Positions 28,701 to 37,876 of a stretch of 64,000 nucleotides of DNA are shown in pieces. The translations under genes were made by a program, and so were the position numbers. Each line of letters opens with the position of its first letter. The stretch's first letter is position 1. The notes below the pieces were generated by a model. That model was not told the DNA's origin. It ran no database searches and saw nothing but the letters and a program-made list of their open reading frames with translations. The DNA comes from Massariosphaeria phaeospora (lineage: Eukaryota; Ascomycota; Dothideomycetes; Pleosporales): contig JAADJZ010000001.1 of assembly GCA_011032825.1 (NCBI GenBank), positions 1,984,001 to 2,048,000 on the forward strand, given 5' to 3'.

Positions 28701-29823
28701 TTACGATGGTCCAGGGACTGTCGGGGTGGTGGGACTCGTCAAGCCCTTGCTCTTCCTTCGCTTCTCCTTTGTCGCCTTTGGCAGATTGGCCGTGCTCCCC
28801 TTGCGACTCAACGCCTCCGTCGGCGCTGGCGCTGGCGTCGGCGCGGGCTTTGGGGTGGAGGTCACACTGGCTACTGGACTCGTCGCGTTCTCCGTCTTCA
28901 GGTTAGCAAGAGTACTGAGGGCAGGGGCTGCAGCGGTGGGGTTCTGACTCTGCGAGGCTTCGGAGGCTTCCTTGTTACGGGCTTCCACGTGGCCGAGCGT
29001 GTTGCTGAAGACGAAGGCGCCGGGCTCGCCCTGGAGAGGGTTCTCGTCAATGAATTCCTGTCCATATTGGATCAGCTTGTTGAGGGAATCCATAAAGAGC
29101 TCGTCGGAATATTCTGTGGTAGAAACGCCTTGCTCGGGCAGCTGGGTCGTCTGGGCCTGCGATGCGGAGGGGTCAGGATCGGCAGACAGGGAGGGGCCTG
29201 GGCTGGCCGGGCGACTTGCAACCGATGTCCTCGGCTCATCGTGGGAGGGCGGCAGGTAGGTGTGTCCAGTGGCCGGGGAGAAGTGCGTGTGGGCGTGGCT
29301 GATCTGGAACATCTGGTCCGTATGGATGATCATGTTGAGCTGGCGGTGCATGTTAGCCTGCAGCTATAGAAGAGTAGACGCAAACAAGGAGACATACCAA
29401 TCGTGACTCCAGCACATCCCACAGACTCGGGGCCATGGAGATCTTGGTGCCCTGTGTGAAGTACGTGCCCTCCAATCCGGCCTTGATCTCGCCTGTGTTC
29501 TCGTCGTACCACCTGTTCTGCCGCTGGATGACCCAAGGCTGGCCAGGCGCCTGCGGTTCGGCCGCGACGATGAATTGCACGCCGACTTGAAAGCGTGTCT
29601 GCAACGCTTCCTCGAAGGCAGTACGGTTCCATAGGATGCTTTCGTCGGCAGTGCCCCTGACCTGGTTGATCAAAGCCACGTTGTTGCTCGCCGAGTCGAA
29701 GAAGGGCGAGTTGGCGAAGTACCAGAGGACCGAGTCGGAGTTGAGGGTGCCGCCGGGGAGATCGCGCAGCAGGGCGGGCACATCGAACTCCTGCTCGTCA
29801 TGGGGCTGCACTACGCGCGGCAT
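28701..29823 (-). CDS. med6: Mediator complex subunit 6
   Basis: Exons 29823-29398 and 29339-28701 (intron 58 nt with GCTAAC branch), 354 residues. Med6 sits in the Mediator head and helps link RNA polymerase II to regulators. Conserved features: SVLWYFANSPFFDSASNN, ILWNRTAFEEALQTRFQVGV-like core, a tripartite block with ESRL|LNMIIHTDQM across the splice, and HTHFSPATGHTYLPP. The C-terminal 130 residues are low-complexity Pro/Ala/Thr-rich, ending in a basic KEKRRKSKG. The start chosen is the first Met close to the conserved domain; the frame stays open further upstream but looks like 5' UTR. It is divergent from the MMTAG2-like gene. Confidence 0.9.
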
Positions 29824-30102
29824 GGCGGGTGCTGGCTTGTCTGCGACGACGTGGCGGGGGCAGAAAGGCTCGCGGTGGTTGAGGTGGTTGACGCGGCGAG
29901 TGGAAGGCGGGGTGGGGGAGGAGAGGAGGAGAGGGGCACGCTTTAAAAAGACGATTGTTGTTGATGCAGGTGCGCGTCGCGACGTGGTCCAAGCTCGAGG
30001 CAGGCACCTCCGCCCCGCAACTCCAGCCCGCATTGCACGCCAGCACGCAGCCACCGCACTCCCCGCGCCACAACACCACACTACATCATTACTCCAACCC
30101 CC
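29824..30102. promoter_or_regulatory. Bidirectional promoter, MED6/MMTAG2-like
   Basis: 279 bp separate two divergent start codons, so both promoters and 5' UTRs must share this GC-rich, TATA-less stretch. Confidence 0.55.
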
Positions 30103-30961
30103 ATGGATCTAGTCCAGACCATCCGCAAGGAAGGCAGCCGGTATGTGTGTATGCTCTGCTTGTTCACGAGCGTTGCTGACCCTGCGACAGCGGCGGCCGC
30201 GCCGACTTCAAATGGGAGGATGTCAAGCAGGATGCGCAACGCGAGAACTATCTCGGCCACTCTCTCATGGCCCGTACGTTGCGCGGCCCCCTCCTGTCAC
30301 TTCGCAATGGCTACTAACAGATGCAGCTGTGGGACGGTGGCAACAAGGCCGCGACCTGAGCTGGTATGCAAAGGGCGACGACGAAGACCAACGATCCGCC
30401 GCAGAGAAGCTGGCCGAAGAAAAGCGAAAGATCAAGGAAGCCGAGAAAGATGCCATGCTCCTCGCTATGGGTCTTCCGGTCCCAGATCGCGCGTCTACCA
30501 ATGCGAACCTGACGCCGTTGGGAGAAAAGGCACACGAGGCCGAGGTGAAGAAGGAGATAGAGACAAAGGCTGAGGATGCTGAAGATGATCGGAAAGAGGT
30601 ACTCAAGGAGGCCCGTCACAGTGACCGCAAGGACCGTTCAAGGAGGGACAGAAAAGACCGTGATGAGGATGACCGAAGGAAAAGGCGACGGTCAAGAAGC
30701 CGATCAAGGGAGCACCGACACAGACGCGACCGCCACCGTGACCGACCTCGTGAGGGGCGGAAAGACGTGGATTCCGACAGGCATGGTCATCGGTCAAGGA
30801 GCCGCGAACATGGCCGACGAGACGATCGTGGTGACCGCCGCGAACGCCCTAAGGAACGATACTCGGTCGATGAACAGATGAGGTCGCGCTCCAAGGACCG
30901 GCCTCGACGGCACCATAGGAGTAGATCGCCATACGAGAGGCGTGACAGGAGGAAAGACTGA
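30103..30961 (+). CDS. MMTAG2-like protein (multiple myeloma tumor-associated 2 family)
   Basis: Exons 30103-30140, 30191-30273 and 30327-30961, 251 residues. The N-terminus [20 protein letters not shown], followed by [18 protein letters not shown] and RDLSWYAKG, is the signature block of this eukaryotic family, and it is split across the first three exons. The remaining two thirds is charged and then strongly Arg/Ser/Asp-rich (RS- and RD-dipeptides), like splicing-associated proteins. Human MMTAG2 is a nuclear phosphoprotein of unclear role, so an RNA-processing function is inference. The acceptor of intron 2 is tandem (AACAG/ATGCAG); I chose the distal one because it gives the conserved MAPVGRWQ. 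Confidence 0.88.
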
Positions 30962-31490
30962 TTATTCCGGGAGTAATGGAAAGTGGCACAGGTTATTGAC
31001 CTCAAAGAAACGAGAGTATCTCTAAATCTGTTAGAATTGGGTCTTGGTAGCGCATGTCGAGTGATACAGGCAAATGGTCAGTATATACCGCACCATTTTA
31101 GCTGATATGTCATGGATGTGCTCATAGAATCGTTAATAGCAGTAGTCTAATGAGACAGGTCGAATCACCACAGGCTTCTGGCCGTTATATCAGTGCAGTC
31201 ACATCACTTTGAGGACGTGTATTTGTGCAATAGACAAAGTGGACAATATTCCGAATCTATCGGAGCGGGGGCTATGAAGCGGGGTGCATCATGCATCTAT
31301 GCAGCTGCTCTGTTCGGGTCGTCCCGACCGCATCGGATCCCCAACTGTTTCTCCATCGGGACTCATCCCATGTTTGCTTATCAATAACGATGTTATATGC
31401 TTACATGCCCTTCAGGTCCCGTCGGTCGCTATATCGTCTGCTCTCACGACTCCATGACCGCCGCCTTGCCCATATCCAACCTTCCCCATC
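30962..31490. other. Intergenic region upstream of the amidase
   Basis: About 530 bp with no recognisable gene or element. It presumably holds the amidase promoter. Confidence 0.55.
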
Positions 31491-33561
31491 ATGACCACCG
31501 CTCCCACATCCAACTGGCAAGCCATCGCCGCCTTCAAGCGCCAAACCCTCGCCTCCAAAATCCCCGCCGAATGGCGTCTCCCGGCCTCCCAACTGTCCTC
31601 GTTCTCCGAAACCTCCACGCTGTCCGCACTTGACATGCCGTGTTCCTGCAACCTGCTCACGCCGCGCGAGCTCGACATCACCGAGAAGTATGACGCTACG
31701 GCGCTGGTGGGGCTGATGTTGGAGAAGGAGATGACCAGTGTGGAGGTGGTGACGGCGTTTTGTAAGAGAGCGGCCGTGGCGCAGCAGTGTGTGAATTGCT
31801 TGACGGAGATCATGTTTGAGGAGGCGTTGGGCCGGGCGAGGGAGTGTGATGAGTTTTTGGAGAGAGAGGGGAGGGGAATGGGCGCGTTGCATGGGTTGCC
31901 GATCAGTTTGAAGGTATGTTCAGGTGTTCGTTGAGCTGATACTTGGGCCCCTCGCCACGTACAAGAGACATTCAGGTTTAGCCAGATATCAAACAGTTGA
32001 CAGGGGGTTTACACAAGCCTCCCAAACGTTTGTAAAGCTAGGTGGCTCAGATGAGCTGATTTGCCGCACTATCCATCATTCTGAGTCCACTTCTAACGAC
32101 GTACAGGACTCGTTCAACGTCAAAGGCACCCACACAACCATTGGCTACGTCTCCTTCATAAACCACCCCCCAGCAGCCTCCAACTCCGTCGTCGTCGACA
32201 TGCTCCACCGCGCCGGCGCAGTCTTCTACGTCAAAACCAACCTCCCGCAAACCATGATGACCGCCGATTCGCACAACAACGTCTTCGGCCGCACGCTCAA
32301 CCCGCACAAGCTCTGCCTCACCGCGGGCGGCTCCACAGGCGGCGAGGGCGCTTTACTCGCCATGCGCGGCAGTGTCCTCGGCATGGCCACCGACGTCGCA
32401 GGCAGTAACCGCATCCCCGCCCTGTGCAACGGCACGTCCAGTCTCAAACCCACAGCCGGCCGGATCCCGTTCGCAGGCGGCGTACCGCCAGGCCGCCTGG
32501 GCAGTCCGAGCAGCATTTTGCCGGTGATAGGACCGGCCGGGCATTCAGTGCGGGACTACGAGCTGGTCATGAAGACGGTGCTCGACGCCGAACCCTGGAC
32601 CTTCGACGAGAACGCTATCAACGCGCCGTGGCGGACCGTCGAAGCTGCGACTCGCCCGCTGCGCTTCGGCTTGATCCGCGGCCATGCGAAACGGCCGCTA
32701 CATCCCCCCATCGCGCGGACGCTCCACACCGCAGCGACACAGCTCAAAGCGCACGGCCACAGCGTCGTCCTGCTCGACGACCAGATCCCCGATCTGTACG
32801 AGAACGCAGTTCTAGCGTGGAAGTACTTCCTGCTCGATCCGCAGAAGACGCCCGCGAAGCACATCAGCGCCTCGGGTGAACCCTGGGTGCCGTCCATGGC
32901 AGTTACCTCGTTCCCCGAGCTCGCCGGCTGGGAAGCCTCGCTCGACGCGCTCTTCGACATGAACGTCGAGCGCGCGAAGGTGCTGAGGAGATATCGGGAG
33001 GTGTTTGTAGACAGTGAGTTGGATGCCATTGTGATGCCGGGGTATCAGGCGACGGCCGTGCCGCATGATACGTTTGGTGTGCCGATTTATACGACGTTGG
33101 CGAATCTGCTGAATGTGAGTTGGGCGAATGAGTGGAGGGCTGGGTGACGTGATGGGAGAATCGTGCTGATCAAGTGGTTAGTATCCGGCTGGTATGCTGC
33201 CGTTCCTGAAGGCGGAGAAGAGGTTAGACGAGCCGTTCTTCGAGAAAGAGGCGCAGTACGAACCGCAGTGTAAGTTCCCCACTGTTTTTGTAATGAACTA
33301 TCACATACACCTACGCCCTCTTTGCAGCACTTGAAGCCAAGCCCGGCTCTTCGCGCATCTCTCATGTCTCGCCCGTCACTTAGTCCTCCTTATCTGTCAT
33401 CGCTAGCTCCAGACTCAGACTAATTACTCCGAGTGACAGACAACCCGGACGTTGTCGAAGGCGCTCCCGGCGCCATCCAGATCATGGGAAAGCCGATGAA
33501 AGACGAAGAGCTGGTGGAGATTATGAAAGTGGTGGAGACTATACTAGCGAAGGAGAACTGA
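31491..33561 (+). CDS. Amidase signature family amidohydrolase
   Basis: Exons 31491-31913, 32107-33114, 33182-33269 and 33440-33561, 546 residues. The family hydrolyses amide bonds with a Ser-cisSer-Lys triad. All three are visible: K141 (LPISLK|DSFNVKG, exactly at the first splice), S217 (AGGSTGGEG) and S241 (TDVAGSNRIPA). The end is assembled from exons 3-4: EPQ|YNPDVVEGAPGAIQIMGKP. It resembles fungal acetamidase-like enzymes of about 540-560 residues, but the substrate is not predictable. Introns of 193, 67 and 170 nt are longer than the local norm. No signal peptide is apparent, so it is probably cytosolic. Confidence 0.9.
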
Positions 33562-33689
33562 TGGGCACCAAGCTAGTTGCTGCCTAGAGAGAAGACGCGA
33601 TGAGAATCATTTTCGTCCAGCGTTGGTGCGCTGAGTGGTTCGGATATTTGGAAGCGGGTACTCTGAACCATGGTCGTCGGCGAGCTACA

Positions 33690-33697
33690 TATAAAAA
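33690..33697 (+). promoter_or_regulatory. TATA-like box of the F-box gene
   Basis: TATAAAAA about 95 bp before the F-box start codon, followed by a CT-rich tract, a common arrangement in fungal core promoters. Confidence 0.5.
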
Positions 33698-33735
33698 CTT
33701 CTCTTATTTATCTCTCTCTCTTTCTCTCTCCCCTG

Positions 33736-33785
33736 GTAAGCTACATCAACCCAGCCATCTCCAGAGCAGCTACTCGCAACTGCAG
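33736..33785 (+). other. Possible 5' UTR intron of the F-box gene
   Basis: GTAAGC donor, CTGCAG acceptor and a 50-nt length matching the local intron norm, ending 5 nt before the start codon. There is no direct evidence of splicing. Confidence 0.35.
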
Positions 33786-33790
33786 AAACC

Positions 33791-34831
33791 ATGTCCGGCC
33801 CGCTCCTGCCCGACCCCATCACTGCTCCAGTTCCCGGCCACCACTCTAAAACCCCCTTTCCCATCTCGCCCGACCAAGAGGACGCCATCATCCGTACAAC
33901 CACATATCACCGCGACGACATCGACGAGGCAGTCATATGGTTCGCACCCCAAACATACCGCCACATTTCAGAAAGCTCCTCCTCCCCCTTCCGTGGCCCG
34001 ACGACCCCCCTTGGAGACCTCGACAGATGTCTGCCTCTCGAGCTCATCCACGAAGTATGTCTGCACCTAGATATTCAGTCGCTACTTCAGTTGCGCCGGA
34101 CCAACGCGCGGGCGCGGCAAGTTGTCAATGCAGTTCGCGAGTATCGGGTTGTTACTGCGCATGCCGCCAACGCGTTCTGTGCGCTGCTGCAAACGGGTAT
34201 GGACGCCCGCGTCACGTTGCGGGACTTCTATAGCTTGCTCTGCACGCAGAGCTGTGAGGTCTGCGGGAACGACTACGGCGATGTCGTCTTCCTGCCGAAG
34301 TGGATCCGCTGCTGCTCGTTCTGCGTGCGGAAGGACGCGCGGGAGGTCCGTCTCGCATATGTCAGCGATAACGAGACTCTGCTCGAGTTGGTGCGTGCCA
34401 ACGTTCCCATGCTCACCACGGTCCCAGGACAATATGGCATGGATGGGATGATCTTCAATCGTACAATAACAGTCACCCCCACCGAGAACGCTGTGGTAAC
34501 CCGCCTATCTGACCTGGGTGGTCCCATGCCCAGTCACAAATGGATGTGGCGGATGAGCGTAGAGCATCTGTTTGCTTCCATGGGCTGTAGTACGGTGCCC
34601 GTGTACGATCCGCAGAACCGGCATGTTGAAAACGGCTTGTCTTGCCTGGGCTGTCTCTTTGCTATACAGGACAAAGACATCACTGTCTGTACGGTTGAGG
34701 CACCACATTCGCGATATGATGTATTCGCGCGCCGGGTTTTTGAAGCACTTTGTATGGTGCCAACGGGCACAGGCGCAGTGGTCGAAATGCGTCAATGGGA
34801 GATTTGGCCCGCCGAAAGCTTCCTAATTTGA
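33791..34831 (+). CDS. F-box domain protein
   Basis: Single exon, 346 residues. An F-box at about residues 78-115 (LDRCLPLELIHEVCLHLDI, then SLLQLRRTNARARQ) should bind Skp1 and place the protein as a substrate adaptor of an SCF ubiquitin ligase. Downstream are paired cysteines (CEVCGN and CCSFCVRK, about residues 157-182) and later CLGC, a possible small zinc-binding site in the substrate-binding part. No WD or leucine-rich repeats are seen. Such F-box proteins are numerous and variable in these fungi, and the target is unknown. Confidence 0.85.
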   Translation: MSGPLLPDPITAPVPGHHSKTPFPISPDQEDAIIRTTTYHRDDIDEAVIWFAPQTYRHISESSSSPFRGPTTPLGDLDRCLPLELIHEVCLHLDIQSLLQLRRTNARARQVVNAVREYRVVTAHAANAFCALLQTGMDARVTLRDFYSLLCTQSCEVCGNDYGDVVFLPKWIRCCSFCVRKDAREVRLAYVSDNETLLELVRANVPMLTTVPGQYGMDGMIFNRTITVTPTENAVVTRLSDLGGPMPSHKWMWRMSVEHLFASMGCSTVPVYDPQNRHVENGLSCLGCLFAIQDKDITVCTVEAPHSRYDVFARRVFEALCMVPTGTGAVVEMRQWEIWPAESFLI

Positions 34832-35616
34832 ACTCATCGTGGCCCCTTCATTGGAGTTGTTACACACTTGATAGTCCTCCTCCCAAGAAGCTGGGTCGAT
34901 CTATAAAGGGGTCAGAGCGACTATTGAGAGTCGGCCAACCTTATGTTATTTGTCTTTTACTTGCTTACTTTGGGCACTCCTACTCCCCGACATAATTGAT
35001 ATTACCCATACATAGAAGTCATCAAAAAGTCGTTGAGGTATTCCATCCGCAATCAATAAAATTATTCTTATCGCGTCTTCTCTCTAGGCAACAGCTTTCC
35101 GACGAAGAACTCCGTAGACTTGAGGCAATCCTCTCGACAGTGTAGGGGTTTTAAGCAACAGGCAGATAGTATACCTATGTCTTGACAAAGCCCTAGTATA
35201 CCTAGTATACTAGGTAATGTTTAAACAAGGCTTGCATACAGCAGAAAGCTGTAAGAGACCGTACGTCTACTAGTTTGCTAAAGACACAATATCAGTACTG
35301 TGCTTTAGTTGAGTGGATGGAAGTAGGACTCTAGGTGTTTGACCTACAATCTGCCGATGCTCTGAACAGTATAAGCAACGATAGCTCAAACATATAGTAA
35401 CATTCGTCTCACATAGCCTTATTGTGTGCAGCAAGTAGGTGAGGACATGTTAGGTAACAATTATGGGGTAGTGGTGGGCGCGTAGTCAGTTGAAAGCGGG
35501 TATTATTATACGTCCAAAGAATTCGTGCGGTTTGCCGGGAACGTCAGCTCTCCGCTGTAGCCTCATACATAGTACACACTATTCCTTACAGTGCTAAACC
35601 CAAACTGTCAAACCCC
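34832..35616. other. Convergent intergenic region F-box/SEC22
   Basis: About 785 bp, AT-rich, with several AGTATAC-containing palindromic sequences near 35.2 kb. No gene is supported. Confidence 0.55.
35192..35214. repeat. CTAGTATAC direct repeat with a 14-bp palindrome
   Basis: CCTAGTATA at 35192-35200 is repeated immediately as the perfect palindrome CCTAGTATACTAGG (35201-35214). Confidence 0.7.
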
Positions 35617-36525
35617 TCAGAAGAACCGCCACCAGATGAAAACTATCATGATGAAGGCCAGAGCTCCCACCGGACCATACTGCGCGCGGTTAGTTTAATT
35701 CTGTGTATTTTGCAGTATCACGCTGGGTTGCGCCACTCACCTGCTTCAGCAGCAACTCCCAGTTAATCCTCACCGCAGCCCTCTTGTATTTCCGACTGTC
35801 TTCCTTCAATCTACTCGAGATATCGCCCATGCGCTCCAGACTGTCTCCGCGATACAGCAGATCCTCAATGTTCTTCGTCATGACTCGCGTGACATCCTTC
35901 AGCTCGTCGTTGAGCTTGTCCAGATTCTGCGTAGCGCGCGAGTCCTGGTATGTCTTCTTTGTGCGCTGGATGAAGGTGTCGAATTCGAGGAAGCCGTACG
36001 GCCGTGCGGCGGGTGCAAGGTACTGCTCCCGCTTGTAGGTGTTGGTGAATTCGGACTGGAGGTCGGAGAGGTATGTGAAGGCGAGCTTGCGCGGGTAGGA
36101 ACGGTCGCAGAGGCAGATGAAGCATAGCTCATCGTGGATCATGTAGCTGTGCCTACGCGTCAGCCAGCCCTCGTGAACAGACGCGCAGCTGGGCATGGCG
36201 CAACGAGGGGAGTGCCAAGGGGAAATAGACGCACTGGTAGGTGTAGTTGCCGCTCTCTATGCTGGCTTGCGGCTCGGAATTGCGGTCGAGGCGGCGGAGC
36301 ACGAGCTTGATCTTGCCCTTGGCTTCAGTGAGCTCGGAGTCTGCCTGGGCCTTGTCAGTCGCATGTGCAGAGTAGGGAGGCAACGCGAGCGGCTCACCTC
36401 CACTTCGTCCATAGAAGCCGCTAGAAGCAGACCTGCCCCTTCATTAGCCTTTTGTATGCATTGAGGGGGGTTGTTTGGCGGGGGTCCTAACCATCAAGCC
36501 GCGAAATAATCGTGTGCCGAATCAT
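35617..36525 (-). CDS. sec22: R-SNARE SEC22, ER-Golgi vesicle fusion
   Basis: Five exons: 36525-36492, 36432-36398, 36344-36235, 36146-35741 and 35679-35617; 215 residues. The N-terminal longin domain (MIRHTIISRLDG|LLLAASMDEVE, ESGNYTYH|YMIHDELCFICLCDRS) is split by three introns. The SNARE helix runs about 130-190 (LDKLNDELKDVTRVMTKNIE), with the zero-layer arginine in LLYRGDSLERM. The last exon encodes the single C-terminal membrane anchor (ALAFIMIVFIWWRFF). SEC22 works with YPT1, also in this window, at the ER-Golgi interface. Donor sites GTTAGG (intron 1) and GTGCGT (intron 3) are weak, but both junctions restore conserved protein. Confidence 0.93.
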
Positions 36526-37876
36526 GGCTGCGCGCGCAAATCCGGACAAGGGGTGATACGATCTGGAGCACGGAATTGGGGCGAGCTTGGTCTTGACCTG
36601 GTTTCTTGAGGCTCGTGGGGGAGTTGTCGGCTACGTGTTGTCGCGGTAGGCGGCCAGATGCAGAGGTGACGATGCGGAAACGGTGCGGAGGAGCTCGGAC
36701 TCGGCCGCTCAAAGCCAAGTGCACACCTCCCACCTCCCTAGAATTCATTGCCGATGAAGACAAACTGCCGACAACATAGGGATTTGTATCAACTAGTAGA
36801 TAGTCTACCTCAATCCTTACACAGTCCTGTTGTATCCAATATACAAGCCAATGTCTACGTAGGGCTTGTAGTAGCATGAGGAGGGGATAGGTCACAGGTG
36901 CATCGGAAACGGATTACCTATGCCAGGGCGGTGAGTGCGACTGGTGACTTCGCCCTCCATCGCCTCCGGCCTTTTCCAACCCCAAAACATGCCTCCTGTC
37001 CTCTGCCCAGGTTGACCCAGACGACGCAGCATTTGTCCATTGCCTAGTGCGGGAGGGGTGAGCTCCGTCATCCTGCGCGACGTACACCGTGGACAATATG
37101 CACAGCCCAACCTCTTCACTCAAGTCGTCCGACCCACCCAGCAGCAAGAGCAGCAGAGTTGAGAAGTCGCACTTCAGGGCTAGGCTGTGGTGACACTTCT
37201 GCTTCTCCGCCTGCAAAGTGGTCGAAGAGAAATTCTGACACGCCCGTTCATCGACAACGCCGCCTGTTGCCTTGCATCCGACGACATCGAGCATCGAACA
37301 TCAACAACCTTCCTTATTACTCGTATGCCCACTCATAGGAACTTCGAAGTTACATTCGCCGGCGCATTGTGCTGTGGGCAGGTGCTTGTCCGAAAGGATT
37401 GCACACCACTTTCACCGCGGAGCCATATTCAAGGTTGGCCCAGCGTCACCACCCGTCTCCATCATGTCTCTACCAGTACGGTATGTATGAGCTTCACAAT
37501 AGCTGTTTGCAATGTCATAATGCACGGTTGCTCATTTCTTTCCGTCATTGGTCGAACAACCCTCTCTGTGCGAGGTTTCTATTTCACCGCACTTCACTTC
37601 TCATCGTACTTCTATGCATACTTCTATTCACAAGTAACGAGCACAATACCATATCTGCCGAAAGCTAGCAGGGGTCTTTAAGTAGACGTCCAATCAAATT
37701 CCTGCTACCAGTCTGCTTCTGCCTATCCCTCCAATCATGTCACTATTTCATTCACTTCAAGCATTGCTATTGTACTCCATCAGCTTCTATTCAGATGGTC
37801 CAAGTCAACGAGCACAATACAAACCTCAATAATAGCAAAGCCAAACATCCCTAACGCTTGCGTCCCTAACATATAA
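36526..37876. other. Intergenic region between SEC22 and the ASXH gene
   Basis: Divergent region of about 1.35 kb. Its right half may hold one or more unresolved 5' exons of the ASXH gene (an ATG with good context at 37464 is followed by a GTATGT donor). A 14-nt motif AACGAGCACAATAC occurs twice (37639, 37806), each preceded by CTTCTATTCA. Confidence 0.45.

Noticed and set aside
28632..29369. 245-codon plus-strand ORF
   Set aside because: Antisense to the MED6 low-complexity tail, whose protein is clearly conserved on the minus strand.
37187..37681. 164-codon plus-strand ORF upstream of the ASXH gene
   Set aside because: Sits in a pyrimidine-rich region, has no domain, and its frame does not join to the ASXH frame by good splice sites.
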